Assembly (NCBI GenBank): GCA_947258385.1
Contig: CAMYII010000050.1
Location: forward strand, 50,466 to 110,054
Length of the DNA: 59,589 nucleotides
From: Acidiferrobacterales bacterium
GTDB taxonomy: Bacteria > Pseudomonadota > Gammaproteobacteria > Acidiferrobacterales > SZUA-150
Direction: 5' to 3'
Every line of letters starts with the position of its first letter. The stretch's first letter is position 1. Under the pieces are notes generated by a model. It had not been told where the DNA came from, did no database searches, and worked only from the letters and a program-made list of their open reading frames with translations. Position numbers and translations under genes: made by a program. This document shows, one piece after another, positions 50,369-59,589 of the stretch.

Positions 50369-52081
50369 ATGAGTGATTATCGAATTGGCAAAGTCGTTGG
50401 AGTCTCCGGCGAACGTATTTTTATCTCGCTGGTTGACTATTTGGATGGCGACGGAACGGAGGAAGGCGTCCCGCCCACAATGATAGTAAATCTCCCAACT
50501 GAAGGGGGGCCCACTCCTCTCTTGATCGGCCAGCCTGGCACTTTCGTATCTGTTGGGCTTCCGTCAGGCAGGCTTCTCGCGATGATCACGACTATTGATA
50601 TGAAGGAAGCGACTCCTCTTCAGAGTGAGATCAAGATTGCCGAAGCCGAGGGGCAAGCGATCGTTGAAGAGCACAAGCGAGTAGTTTGTGCCGTGCCGGT
50701 TGGGACACTAAATTCTGGCGGAAACTTTGAACGGGGAACGGATGTGCTTCCTACGGTCAACTCTTCAACTTTTGCTGTTTCGCCTTCGACGATAAACAGC
50801 ATTTACCAGCAATATGCTGAGGGAACCTTCTCCCTTGGCCACCTATCGCTGATTCCGGACCAGCAGGCGAACATCAATTTGGACGCTTTCCTTTCCCGCC
50901 ATGCTGCAATTCTTGGGCAAACGGGTGGTGGAAAATCGTGGACCGTTGCTTCATTCCTTCAGAAGATAGCCGCATTCCCTCAATCAACTGCTGTGCTATT
51001 TGATCTCCACGGGGAATATTCTGCCGCCTTTGGAGAAGAAGCAGATGTGATTTCAGGCGCTGATATTGAGTTGCCCTACTGGCTAATGAACAGCGAGGAG
51101 TTGCTCGGTCTCATGGTTGATCGTAGTGAATCCGCAGCACCAAACCAGATTGCAAAGTTCAAAGTATTGCTACAGAAAGCCAAAGATGATCATCCCGAGA
51201 ATCAGCAACTAGGCTTGGAGAAGATTACAATCGATACTCCCGTTTATTTCGATTTTGAGGGAATCATCAAGGAGTTTCGTAGCTTGGACACTCAGATGGT
51301 GCCCGGTTCTACCAAGCCTAAACAGGGGCCGCTGTTTGGTCAGTTTTCAAGACTATTGATGCGCGTCGATTCGAGGCTCAACGACAGACGCTACGACCTG
51401 ATATTCCATCCACAAACCTATGCGACAAGCGCCTCTATGGAGGATTTGTTCCGCAGTTTACTCGGTGAAAAAGTGGATAATCGCAAGAAGCTTGTAATCA
51501 TTGATCTAAGTCCGGTTCCCTTCGACGTTCGAAATTCAGTAATTTCTCTGATACTGCGCTGCCTTTTCGACTTTTCATACTGGTATCGCCGCGTAAATGG
51601 CACCTCGTATCCAATTGCTGTATTTGCCGATGAGGCCCATATCTACCTGAATGAACATGATCCGAACTCTCGTCCAGCACGTGAATCAGCAGAGCGGATT
51701 GCAAAGGAAGGAAGAAAATACGGTATCAGCCTGACGGTCATCAGCCAACGTCCGCGTGAAGTCTCCGCTACGATCCTTTCCCAGTGTAATTCGTTCCTCT
51801 GCCTCAGGATATCCAATCCAGACGACCAGAGCTATGTGAAAAATTTGCTCCCAGACTCGGTGCGCGGCATCACCAGCATGTTTGCAACCCTCCGACGAGG
51901 AGAATGCATATTGCTGGGCGAATCGGTGATGATGCCAACACGAATCAGAATCGATCCTCCGAGCCCAACTCCACATAGCGATGATACGTCGTTCTACACC
52001 GCTTGGAACGAAGATCCTGAAGAGCTAGATGTCGCGACCGTGCTAGACGCATGGAGACGCCAAGACGTTCCAGATGAGTAG
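50369..52081 (+). CDS. HerA-like hexameric ATPase/helicase
   Basis: The 570-residue protein starts with a beta-barrel HAS domain (YRIGKVVGVSGERIFISLVD) and has an AAA+/FtsK-HerA core. Walker A is GQTGGGKSWT at about residue 183, Walker B AVFADEAHIYL at about 421, and the arginine-finger region VISQRPREVSATILSQCNSF LCLRISNPDD. HerA partners in defence form large complexes with SIR2 or nucleases. It follows the SIR2 gene by 21 bp and precedes hsdR by 14 bp, so it belongs to the same transcript. Confidence 0.93.
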   Translation: MSDYRIGKVVGVSGERIFISLVDYLDGDGTEEGVPPTMIVNLPTEGGPTPLLIGQPGTFVSVGLPSGRLLAMITTIDMKEATPLQSEIKIAEAEGQAIVEEHKRVVCAVPVGTLNSGGNFERGTDVLPTVNSSTFAVSPSTINSIYQQYAEGTFSLGHLSLIPDQQANINLDAFLSRHAAILGQTGGGKSWTVASFLQKIAAFPQSTAVLFDLHGEYSAAFGEEADVISGADIELPYWLMNSEELLGLMVDRSESAAPNQIAKFKVLLQKAKDDHPENQQLGLEKITIDTPVYFDFEGIIKEFRSLDTQMVPGSTKPKQGPLFGQFSRLLMRVDSRLNDRRYDLIFHPQTYATSASMEDLFRSLLGEKVDNRKKLVIIDLSPVPFDVRNSVISLILRCLFDFSYWYRRVNGTSYPIAVFADEAHIYLNEHDPNSRPARESAERIAKEGRKYGISLTVISQRPREVSATILSQCNSFLCLRISNPDDQSYVKNLLPDSVRGITSMFATLRRGECILLGESVMMPTRIRIDPPSPTPHSDDTSFYTAWNEDPEELDVATVLDAWRRQDVPDE

Positions 52082-52095
52082 AGAGAAATAGGCTC

Positions 52096-55017
52096 ATGCC
52101 CAAACCCGGAGAACATAAAACCGTTCAGGCCCGCATCCTGAAATATGCCAACGAAATCGGCTGGACGGTAGTGCCCCGTGAGGAGGCAGAACTGCGTCGC
52201 GGTTTTGATCCGGAAGCAGGCCCAAAAGACCGGGCGAAGGGCGCATCCCTGTTCTTCGATGACTTGCTCGATACGAAGGTGCGGGCATTCAATCCACGTT
52301 ACAGTGAAGCCGAGGGCGCGTTACTGGGGAAATTCCGGCATCTGCATGCTGATATCTATGGGAATCGAGAGTTTGTCGACCATCTGCGCAACAGGGGCAA
52401 GTTTTTCGATCATGAGGAGAAACGGGAACGTGACCTGATCCTGATCGATTATGAGACGCCGGAGAACAACGTCTTTGAAGTCACCGAGGAATTTGCCTAT
52501 CACAACGGCCACTATGGCACACGCGAGGATGTGGTATTCCTGATCAATGGCATCCCAGTGCTAGTTATCGAGTGTAAGAATGCTAACAAGGACGAGGCGA
52601 TTGCCCTTGGGGTCGACCAGATACGACGATACCACCTCGAAACCCCAGAGCTTTTTGTTCCCGAGCAGGTGTTTACCGCCACCGATGCCATCGGCTTTTC
52701 CTACGGTGTGAGCTGGAATACTGTGCGCCGTAACATCTTTAACTGGAAGGATGAAGAAGTCGGCAAGCTGGAAACGAAGGTTAAGAGCTTCTGCGGCATT
52801 GGCCAGGTGCTCGCCTTGCTGAAGGATTACATTATCTTCGCGGAGAGGGATGAAGAGCTGAATAAATATATCCTGCGACAGCACCAGACTGGGGCAGTGG
52901 AGCGGGTGGTTCGACGTTCCCTTGAACCGAAGCGCAAGCGAGGGCTGGTGTGGCACACACAAGGGAGCGGTAAGACCTTTACTATGATCAAAGCGGCAGA
53001 GATGTTATTCAAGGCTCCGACGGCGGACAAACCAACAGTGTTGTTAATGATCGACCGCAACGAGCTGGAAGATCAAATGCTCAAGAACCTGGCTTCGCTG
53101 GGGATTGGCAACCTGGAGCATGCCAATAAAATCGCCCGGCTAAACAAACTGCTGAAGGACGATTACCGGGGCATTATCGTCACTATGATCCACAAATTCC
53201 GCGATATGCCGGCGAATATCAACCTGCGCTCGAATATTTACGTCTTGATTGACGAGGCCCATCGTACTACGGGAGGGGATCTGGGCAATTTCCTGATGGC
53301 CGGTCTACCGAATGCCAGTTACATTGGCTTTACCGGAACACCGGTGGACAAAACCGTTTACGGGCGAGGGACCTTCAAGACGTTTGGCTGTGAGGATGAT
53401 AAGGGTTACCTGCACAAATATTCCATCGCGGACAGTATCGAAGACGGCACAACGTTGCCGCTGTACTACAATCTTGCCCCCAACGAGATGTTGGTACCCC
53501 ATGAAACCCTAGACAAGGAGTTTCTTGCATTGGCAGAGGCCGAGGGTGTGGCCGACATTGAGGAGCTAAATAAGATTCTCGAACGCGCGGTGAACCTGAA
53601 AAATTTCCTCAAGGGGGAGGATCGCATAAAGAAAGTGGCACAATACGTTGCCAATCATTATCGCGATAATGTAGAACCGCTGGGATACAAGGCTTTTCTT
53701 GTCGGGGTCGATCGAGAAGCCTGCGCACACTACAAGCACGCGCTGGACGAGTTCCTGCCGCCGGAGTATACCAAGGTGGTTTATACGGGCAGCAATAATG
53801 ATTCGAAGTTGTTGAAAGAGTTTCATTTAGATCCGAAGAAGGAGCGGGCTATCCGCAAGAGCTTTAACAAGCTCGATCAACAACCAAAGATTCTCATTGT
53901 CACAGAGAAACTTCTGACCGGATTTGATGCGCCTGTGCTCTACGCAATGTATCTTGATAAGCCCATGCGCGACCACACCCTGTTGCAGGCCATTGCTCGC
54001 GTAAATCGGCCCTACGAAAACGAGCAAGCGGAAATGGTAAAGCCCCACGGTTTCGTACTAGATTTTGTCGGGATATTCGATAAGTTGGAAAAAGCACTGG
54101 CTTTCGATAGTGACGAGGTTCAGTCGGTGGTGAAGGATCTGAATCTACTTAAAGTATTGTTCAAGGACAAGATGGAGTCTCAGGCCCCCGAATACCTCGG
54201 ATTGATCGAACGTAACTTTGATGATAAGGATGTGGATACCCTGATCGAGCATTTCCGTGATCCGGAACGGCGCAAGGCGTTCTTTAAGGAATACAAAGAG
54301 ATTGAGATGCTCTATGAGATCATCTCGCCTGATGCTTTCCTACGGCCCTATATCGACGGTTACGGAACACTCTCGGCGATATATGACATAGTCCGCAAGG
54401 CATATACGAAGCGCGTTCAGGTCGACCGGGCATTCCAAAAGAAGACCAGTGAACTGGTTCAAAAGTATATTGGTACGGACTATATCCGGCCTGTGTCAGA
54501 GATGCTAGAGATCAACGAAGACACGGTTAAGTACCTGGTCTCAAAAAAAGGTGGCGATGGGAACAAAGTCATCAACCTTGTGAAAAGTATCCAAAAGATT
54601 GCGGAAGATGAAAGTGATGATCCCTACCTAATTGCCATGGCGGAGCGAGCCAAGGCAGTTCAGGAAAGCTTTGAGAATCGCCAGACCAGTACTGCTGAGG
54701 CGCTTGAACAACTCCTGAAAGAAGTTAAAGCGAATGAGGCGAGAAAGAAGGAGCAGGCATCGAAGGGTTTCGATGGTCTAACCTTCTTCGTTTATCGGAC
54801 ACTCCTAGACGCGAAGATTGAGAAGGCCGAGGACGTGAGCCGAAAAATCAAGGAGGCTTTTGTGGAATTCCCTAACTGGAAAAGGAGCGAGAACGCCCTT
54901 CGGGAGCTGCGCAAGAAAGTGACCTTTGCGATCTTTGCGGAAACAGAAGATCTTGATCAGGTCACTGTCCTTGTCGACGAACTCTTCACGCTGCTGGAAA
55001 AGGCGGATAGGATCTAG
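52096..55017 (+). CDS. hsdR: Type I restriction-modification endonuclease/translocase subunit (HsdR)
   Basis: The 973-residue protein carries the PD-(D/E)XK nuclease region with GIPVLVIECKNANK at about residues 153-166. The SF2 translocase has Walker A TQGSGKTF near 290, DEAH in LIDEAHRTTGGDLGNF near 386, GFTGTPVDK, and LTGFDAPVLYAMYLDKPMRD HTLLQAIARVNRPY in the second RecA domain. A helical C-terminus mediates assembly with HsdM/HsdS. It is full length. Separation from hsdS by SIR2 and herA is unusual. Confidence 0.95.
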   Translation: MPKPGEHKTVQARILKYANEIGWTVVPREEAELRRGFDPEAGPKDRAKGASLFFDDLLDTKVRAFNPRYSEAEGALLGKFRHLHADIYGNREFVDHLRNRGKFFDHEEKRERDLILIDYETPENNVFEVTEEFAYHNGHYGTREDVVFLINGIPVLVIECKNANKDEAIALGVDQIRRYHLETPELFVPEQVFTATDAIGFSYGVSWNTVRRNIFNWKDEEVGKLETKVKSFCGIGQVLALLKDYIIFAERDEELNKYILRQHQTGAVERVVRRSLEPKRKRGLVWHTQGSGKTFTMIKAAEMLFKAPTADKPTVLLMIDRNELEDQMLKNLASLGIGNLEHANKIARLNKLLKDDYRGIIVTMIHKFRDMPANINLRSNIYVLIDEAHRTTGGDLGNFLMAGLPNASYIGFTGTPVDKTVYGRGTFKTFGCEDDKGYLHKYSIADSIEDGTTLPLYYNLAPNEMLVPHETLDKEFLALAEAEGVADIEELNKILERAVNLKNFLKGEDRIKKVAQYVANHYRDNVEPLGYKAFLVGVDREACAHYKHALDEFLPPEYTKVVYTGSNNDSKLLKEFHLDPKKERAIRKSFNKLDQQPKILIVTEKLLTGFDAPVLYAMYLDKPMRDHTLLQAIARVNRPYENEQAEMVKPHGFVLDFVGIFDKLEKALAFDSDEVQSVVKDLNLLKVLFKDKMESQAPEYLGLIERNFDDKDVDTLIEHFRDPERRKAFFKEYKEIEMLYEIISPDAFLRPYIDGYGTLSAIYDIVRKAYTKRVQVDRAFQKKTSELVQKYIGTDYIRPVSEMLEINEDTVKYLVSKKGGDGNKVINLVKSIQKIAEDESDDPYLIAMAERAKAVQESFENRQTSTAEALEQLLKEVKANEARKKEQASKGFDGLTFFVYRTLLDAKIEKAEDVSRKIKEAFVEFPNWKRSENALRELRKKVTFAIFAETEDLDQVTVLVDELFTLLEKADRI

Positions 55018-55021
55018 CGAT

Positions 55022-55327
55022 ATGAGACCGAATGATCGAAAGCATGTGTTCAAGGAGCGTGTACATCACTGGGCGTATAAACTGGAAGTGGATGTGCAAT
55101 GGTTAGCGGTACGCCCGATGCGTAACAAGTGGGCATCCTGTTCCACGAATGGCCACTTGCACTTTAATGCTGAACTACTCAATTATGAGGAGAAGCTGTG
55201 GGACTACGTAATTGTCCACGAACTCCTCCACTTCTCGATCCCTAATCATGGCAAGCTATGGAAAAGCCTTATGCGAGCACACCTAGGTAATTACGAGAGT
55301 CTCGAAAGCGCGTTAAAAGAGAAGTAA
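55022..55327 (+). CDS. YgjP-like zinc metallopeptidase
   Basis: The 101-residue protein contains HELLHFSIPNHGKLW, the HExxH zinc site plus a third His, and RPMRNKWASCSTNGHLHFNA, both typical of the YgjP/SprT-like DUF45 family. It is shorter than stand-alone YgjP (~165 residues). It starts 5 bp after hsdR and such genes often accompany type I restriction loci. Its substrate is unknown; processing or turnover of restriction subunits is a guess. Confidence 0.9.
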   Translation: MRPNDRKHVFKERVHHWAYKLEVDVQWLAVRPMRNKWASCSTNGHLHFNAELLNYEEKLWDYVIVHELLHFSIPNHGKLWKSLMRAHLGNYESLESALKEK

Positions 55328-55563
55328 CAAAAGCACGGCTAGGTTAACCTAATGAGTTTGTACCAAACTAAATCTAATGATAAAAATAAAGATTAGTTAA
55401 TAATAATGGTTATGTTAGCGCTTAAACGTGTTTTTTGGCAAAAATGTAATTTTATGGGTTCAAGGATAGTCAGGGCTAGGATAGGATCAGATGCGGATGC
55501 AAAGACTTAATCGTGAAGAAACTAGCACTGTCGATGTAAATACGTAGGTGGCGAGGAAGTGCG
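55328..55563. promoter_or_regulatory. AT-rich intergenic region with small palindromes
   Basis: TAGGTTAACCTA (55340-55351) is a perfect 12-bp palindrome and GTTTGTACCAAAC (55356-55368) a second with 5-bp arms. They lie upstream of the next gene and may be operator sites or part of the end of the restriction operon. No gene is seen. Confidence 0.4.
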
Positions 55564-56958
55564 ATGACACAAATACTTAGCGAAGAACAGAAGCAGCGAG
55601 CACTTGAGGTGATGGAGGAATATCTGGGAGCGCCCAAGAATCCAGATGGACGAACACCCAGAGAATTGCATGCAGAAAGGGATAAGACGCGATATGAGTT
55701 AATCGCGAATGTGCTTAAACCATTACTTGCTAATTACCTGGAAGGTCGCGTTGCACTAGCAGACTTCAAATCGCAAGTTGATAGTATTAACAAACGAAAC
55801 GCGTGTTGGGGTTTCAGGGGCATTAAAGGCCAAATGTTTTTTAATTTACTCGTCAATGTTGCTGATGATGAGTCCGAGCTAGACCAAGAGATCAAAGCGG
55901 CCATTGTGGTCCCAGGTAACGAAGATATCGCATCGAGTAGGATCAAGACGTTTTCTAGCTATGTCAAGCGGATAGGTGAATCATTCGTGGAGTCAGGTGG
56001 CTCGCCACATGGTAAACCAAAGGTGAGCAGTGTTCCATATTTCCTGTCGTATTTCTGGCAGATCCAAGATACATCAGTATGGCCTGTCTATTACACAAAT
56101 AGCGTGCAAGTAATGAATGACCTGAATTTGTGGAGCCCATCAGACAACCTAGCCGACAATTATATAACCTATAAACGAATACACGATGAGCTATGTGGCG
56201 TCTTCAGCCACGCATCTGGCGAAAAATTTGGTCTTTACGAGGTTGAACATGTTTTCTGGTTCAAAGGGGGAAATCCTTTTGGCGGGGATAAACCCCTAGA
56301 GCGAGACGAACTAAAGAGGGAAGTAAGGCTAGAACAACCTGCTGGAGAGACTGTTGCAGACCTCACTCGTCTGCCGGAAAGCTTTATACCTCCAATTATC
56401 GCCATTTTGCCTCGTTTGGCACGAAATGACGAGACTCTTACCGAGGCAGCAAAAGCATCAGGGACTTCTATCCCCAGAGCTTTGGAAAAAAGCGTCGATG
56501 CAGCGTTTACGATCCTTGGATATGAAACAAAATTGCTTGGACAAGGCCAAGGGCGTGTACCCGATGGTCTTGCACTTGATATAGACAATTCTTATGCGAT
56601 TTTGTGGGACTCGAAAGCCAGGGGCGATAAATATAGTATGGGCACAGATGATCGAACCATACGTGAGTACATTGTCACGCAAAGTCGTGAGCTTCGGCGG
56701 AGAAAGGGATTGCGGAACGTTTACTATATAATACTGTCTAGCCAGTTTTCCGATGATTACGATGACCCGATTAGGTCGCTAAAGATGGAGACGGATATAA
56801 GTGAAGTTATTTTGATGGAGGCCGACGCGTTAGTAGCGATGGTTGACACCAAACTCCGTGCATCATTGGAAGTCGCGCTTGGTCCTGACGGACTTCAGCG
56901 GTTATACACCGTAAGCTCGGTTCTTACTGCTGAAGCTGTTAGAGAAATGATCGCTTAA
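55564..56958 (+). CDS. Putative PD-(D/E)XK nuclease of a defence locus
   Basis: The 464-residue protein has no family I can name with certainty. The N-terminal part includes RNACWGFRGIKGQMFFNLLV and VPYFLSYFWQIQDTSVWPVY YTNSVQVMNDL, a pattern seen in restriction-associated sensor domains. The C-terminal part reads FTILGYETKLLGQGQGRVPD GLALDIDNSYAILWDSKARG, where PDG ... WDSKA fits the PD-(D/E)XK core (Asp, then Asp-x-Lys), so DNA cleavage is likely. GC content is low compared with the left half of the window. It could be a stand-alone restriction enzyme or partner the downstream helicase. Confidence 0.7.
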   Translation: MTQILSEEQKQRALEVMEEYLGAPKNPDGRTPRELHAERDKTRYELIANVLKPLLANYLEGRVALADFKSQVDSINKRNACWGFRGIKGQMFFNLLVNVADDESELDQEIKAAIVVPGNEDIASSRIKTFSSYVKRIGESFVESGGSPHGKPKVSSVPYFLSYFWQIQDTSVWPVYYTNSVQVMNDLNLWSPSDNLADNYITYKRIHDELCGVFSHASGEKFGLYEVEHVFWFKGGNPFGGDKPLERDELKREVRLEQPAGETVADLTRLPESFIPPIIAILPRLARNDETLTEAAKASGTSIPRALEKSVDAAFTILGYETKLLGQGQGRVPDGLALDIDNSYAILWDSKARGDKYSMGTDDRTIREYIVTQSRELRRRKGLRNVYYIILSSQFSDDYDDPIRSLKMETDISEVILMEADALVAMVDTKLRASLEVALGPDGLQRLYTVSSVLTAEAVREMIA

Positions 56959-57173
56959 GCAGCTGCGAGAATTAATGGGACGGAGGGATTATTTTTTGAT
57001 CACTCATATTATGGGCAATATGAAAATCCCCGTTCCTTTTTCGATATTTTCGATAGGGACAGACTCGATTGTTATTGTGATGGCTAGTCCCTATATGAGA
57101 AATAGATCCCATTGGTTCATTTTAAATGAAATGACTTTAATAATACTTCTAATTATGGCTTGTAATTATCTCG
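56959..57173. other. AT-rich spacer before the helicase gene
   Basis: A 70-codon frame (56975-57187) covers this spacer, but it is hydrophobic, has no ribosome-binding site and overlaps the next gene start, so I do not call it a gene. No terminator or other element is clear. Confidence 0.4.
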
Positions 57174-59438
57174 ATGGGAAAAATTGAGAATAATAATGCT
57201 GTGAAACTAGGATTTCTTAATCGTTTCATTTTAGGGGCTGAATCGTTAACGCTGAAAGATAATGGTATCTATCTGGGCGATCAATTTGTCGAGTATCCTA
57301 AGCCGCTGCTAAAACTACAATACAAACGAGGTTTCGTGTTCGATAAGCTTGTATGGGGAGAGGTGAGTTATCGATTAGTTAAAGACAATGAGCTGCGATT
57401 AGTTTTTAGTGATTTGGAAAGTGACAGGCTTCAGTATTGGGCGCCTATCTATAAAGAATATTTTAATCAACTAGTCGATACTTCGGAAAACTTTGAAAGT
57501 TACATACTTTCGTTCAAACGCTATATTCGCGGATCTCACAAAGAGGAATGGATTAAACGTCTAAGTGCGCTAAAAAATAAATTGTCCTTAAGGGATGAAT
57601 ATGTCTCACTTGGGTTTGATATCAATAAAATCAGAAATACTTTGTTGGAATTCCTCTCTGATCCAGTTGATTTTGTTGAGAAAAAGAACAATCTATTCAC
57701 TAAAAAAGAATTAAATTCTGCCCATTATTTGCTTGAGAATCTTGAAGAGCATCCTCTTACTGCAAAACAACGTGATGCCTGTGTACATGATGAGGATAAT
57801 ATTTTGGTCATTGCCGGTGCAGGGACCGGGAAAACCAGTGCCATGGTTGCAAAGGCTGCTTATCTGGTTCAACGAGGTTTTGCCCGTCCAGAAGAGATAT
57901 TAATGCTGGCATATGGTAAAGACGCCAGACAAGAACTTGAGGAGAGGGTGTACGAATTGGATTATCTGAATGGTGTTGTGATTCGTACCTTTCACTCACT
58001 TGGAAAAGAAATTATTGGTCGTTATGAGAATCGGGCAACGGATGTAAGTGTACTTGCGTCTGACGATGCGCAATATGTTAAGTTCATTGATAATCAAGTT
58101 GAGCAAATGGTCAATGAACCTTCTTTGGTAAATGCAATACAGTCGTTTTTCTCCGAATATCTATATCCACAGCCTAATGATTTAGAATTTAAGACCCATG
58201 GAGAATATCTTCAACACGTAAGAGATAATGAAATTAGGGACTTGGCTGGTAATTTGGTTAAAAGTTTTGAAGAGCTAAAAATATCCAATTATTTGTTCAA
58301 AAATGGAATTCGTTTCGAATATGAACGTGAATATCCGTATCCTGTGAGCGCTCCTGGTCGAAATGTCTACCGGCCAGACTATTATCTCCCTGATTTAGAT
58401 GTTTACATCGAGCACTTTGGGATTAATGAATATGGCGAGACACGTCCAGGCATTGATACGGATAAGTACAATAAAGATAAAGAGTGGAAAATTAAAGTAC
58501 ATCAAGAATGTGGGACAAAACTCATTCAGACATTTAGCTATCAATCAAAGCAGGGACTAGAGAACATTCTGGAAAGAGAGCTAAAGGAACATTGCAAACT
58601 CATTAATATTGATTTTGAAGATCTACTTGACCCAGTGACCACTAATAATCTGTTTAGCAAGCTCAAGGATCTGGGCGCATATAAAAACTTCTCAAAACTG
58701 ATTGCAGGCTTCCTTACTTTATTTAAGTGTTCGCCGTATGATATTGAAAATCTCCCAATTCCAGAAACAAATCAATATAACAAATCCCGTATTAGATTGT
58801 TTCACTTGATATTTAAGTGGCTATATGAACGATATTGTTCCGTATTAGCTGCGGATAAGACAATTGACTTCGCGGACATGATTCGCGATGCTGAAAAGAT
58901 AGTCCGCAGTGAAGATTTTCATGAAAAAACGAAGTCAAAATATAGGTTTCGCTACATTATGGTGGATGAGTTTCAGGATATATCACCGATACGGGCTAGC
59001 CTGATTGAGGCGCTTAGAGAGGCAGGGACTAGTTGTGCACTATTTTGTGTGGGTGATGATTGGCAGGCGATTTATCGATTTACAGGAAGCGATGTCAGTC
59101 TGACGACAAGTTTTGCCGAACGCTTCGGCAAGACATATCGAGTTACTCTTGATAAGTCATTCCGATTCAATAACCGAATCGAGAGTGTGGCATCGGGTTT
59201 TGTGCAGGAAAATGATAATCAAATTAGAAAAGATCTTATTACACATACGATAAGTAATAAAACAGAGGTGCATGTCGTCAGAGGCAGTAAAGAAGAAGTA
59301 TTAAGAGATATATTTTCGCAAATCACAGACGAGTCAGGATCTGGCACTTCAGTGCTAGTGCTTTCTCGTTTTAGGGAATCATTGAATAATGTCGCCGAAA
59401 TAAAGAAAGAATTCCGAAAATTGAAAATCAAATTGTAG
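57174..59438 (+). CDS. UvrD/HelD-like SF1 helicase with inserted nuclease-like segment, C-terminally truncated
   Basis: The 754-residue frame has an N-terminal ~200-residue region, then helicase motif I AGAGTGKTSAMVAKAAYL, motif Ia GVVIRTFHSLG, motif II YIMVDEFQDISPIRASL, motif III CVGDDWQAIYRFTGSD and motif IV LDKSFRFNNRIES. Between Ia and II lies an insert, FEYEREYPYP...RPDYYLPDLDVYIEHFG, resembling the Vsr/PD-(D/E)XK-type segments of helicase IV relatives. The frame stops before motifs V and VI (VHxSKG and VALTRA), which are needed for ATP hydrolysis, and none of the next three frames to the window end supplies them. It is thus probably truncated or frameshifted. Very AT-rich. Confidence 0.8.
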   Translation: MGKIENNNAVKLGFLNRFILGAESLTLKDNGIYLGDQFVEYPKPLLKLQYKRGFVFDKLVWGEVSYRLVKDNELRLVFSDLESDRLQYWAPIYKEYFNQLVDTSENFESYILSFKRYIRGSHKEEWIKRLSALKNKLSLRDEYVSLGFDINKIRNTLLEFLSDPVDFVEKKNNLFTKKELNSAHYLLENLEEHPLTAKQRDACVHDEDNILVIAGAGTGKTSAMVAKAAYLVQRGFARPEEILMLAYGKDARQELEERVYELDYLNGVVIRTFHSLGKEIIGRYENRATDVSVLASDDAQYVKFIDNQVEQMVNEPSLVNAIQSFFSEYLYPQPNDLEFKTHGEYLQHVRDNEIRDLAGNLVKSFEELKISNYLFKNGIRFEYEREYPYPVSAPGRNVYRPDYYLPDLDVYIEHFGINEYGETRPGIDTDKYNKDKEWKIKVHQECGTKLIQTFSYQSKQGLENILERELKEHCKLINIDFEDLLDPVTTNNLFSKLKDLGAYKNFSKLIAGFLTLFKCSPYDIENLPIPETNQYNKSRIRLFHLIFKWLYERYCSVLAADKTIDFADMIRDAEKIVRSEDFHEKTKSKYRFRYIMVDEFQDISPIRASLIEALREAGTSCALFCVGDDWQAIYRFTGSDVSLTTSFAERFGKTYRVTLDKSFRFNNRIESVASGFVQENDNQIRKDLITHTISNKTEVHVVRGSKEEVLRDIFSQITDESGSGTSVLVLSRFRESLNNVAEIKKEFRKLKIKL

Positions 59439-59589
59439 CGGATTATTTTGGTTGTCTTTTTCACGGTAATAATCAAAGTAGATTCTGTTCCTACCATTCT
59501 CAAATGATTGTGAGATCAGCATGTTAGACCTGGGGAATGATTGTTGGGTAAATTCGAAGTCAACCCTGATCCTACTGAATCTTGTAATG
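59439..59589. other. Right edge of window, no feature recognised
   Basis: Low-GC sequence after the helicase stop. No continuation of the helicase motifs and no other gene is seen before the window ends. Confidence 0.5.

Noticed and set aside
56975-57187. 70-codon hydrophobic ORF between nuclease and helicase
   Set aside because: No ribosome-binding site, low-complexity AT-rich codons and overlap with the helicase start.

Overview
The window looks like a chromosome segment of a GC-rich Gammaproteobacterium. Evidence for this is outer-membrane beta-barrels, an LpxR-type lipid A deacylase, a Fur box, a sigma54 promoter, ECF sigma/anti-sigma genes and gammaproteobacterial-style dispersed extragenic hairpin repeats. 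The cyanate-utilisation cluster would fit a chemolithotroph, for example a sulfur or ammonia oxidiser, but no gene here proves the metabolism or the species. No rRNA, tRNA or CRISPR array was seen.

Layout. 1-9.1 kb holds regulators and envelope genes: a partial TetR, a MarR/CDGSH/DoxX operon and a Fur-box gene between 128-bp inverted repeats, a YecA-like SEC-C protein, a truncated di-haem peroxidase, an HD-GYP protein, and two tandem beta-barrel paralogues, the first with an in-frame amber codon. 9.1-11 kb is an LpxR-like gene with a TetR gene and three matching operator-like sites. 11.3-15.9 kb is a large secreted subtilase/FG-GAP/InlB-repeat protein now split in two frames. 16-31 kb is a mosaic of small modules: HigBA remnants, TacA-type antitoxin, a lipoprotein, an ECF sigma operon with a His-rich protein and a TPR/barrel protein, Fic, HipBA and AbiEi/AbiEii. 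Hairpin repeats separate them, and several repeats carry the 3' end of the PPC/CARDB gene that is intact at 43.3-45.5 kb.

31.5-40.8 kb has visibly lower GC. A PAS-AAA+-Fis sigma54 activator diverges from an operon of a cyanate/nitrate-type ABC transporter, cyanase (CynS), a CobW GTPase, a WD40 protein and a HupE/UreJ membrane protein. A consensus -24/-12 promoter with upstream inverted repeats lies between them. 40.9-43.2 kb is a second graveyard of toxin-antitoxin fragments (TacA, HigA, HigB, VapBC) around a NYN-domain gene.

45.9-59.4 kb is a defence island. One tightly coupled operon reads small ORF-hsdM-hsdS-SIR2-HerA-hsdR-YgjP-like metallopeptidase, so a SIR2/HerA pair sits inside a type I restriction-modification operon. 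It is followed by an AT-rich segment with a PD-(D/E)XK-like nuclease gene and a C-terminally truncated UvrD/HelD-like helicase.

The main themes are: the nested SIR2-HerA/type I RM operon; the sigma54-controlled cyanate cluster with metal-handling partners; and repeat-driven shuffling that scatters gene ends and breaks toxin-antitoxin modules at repeat boundaries.
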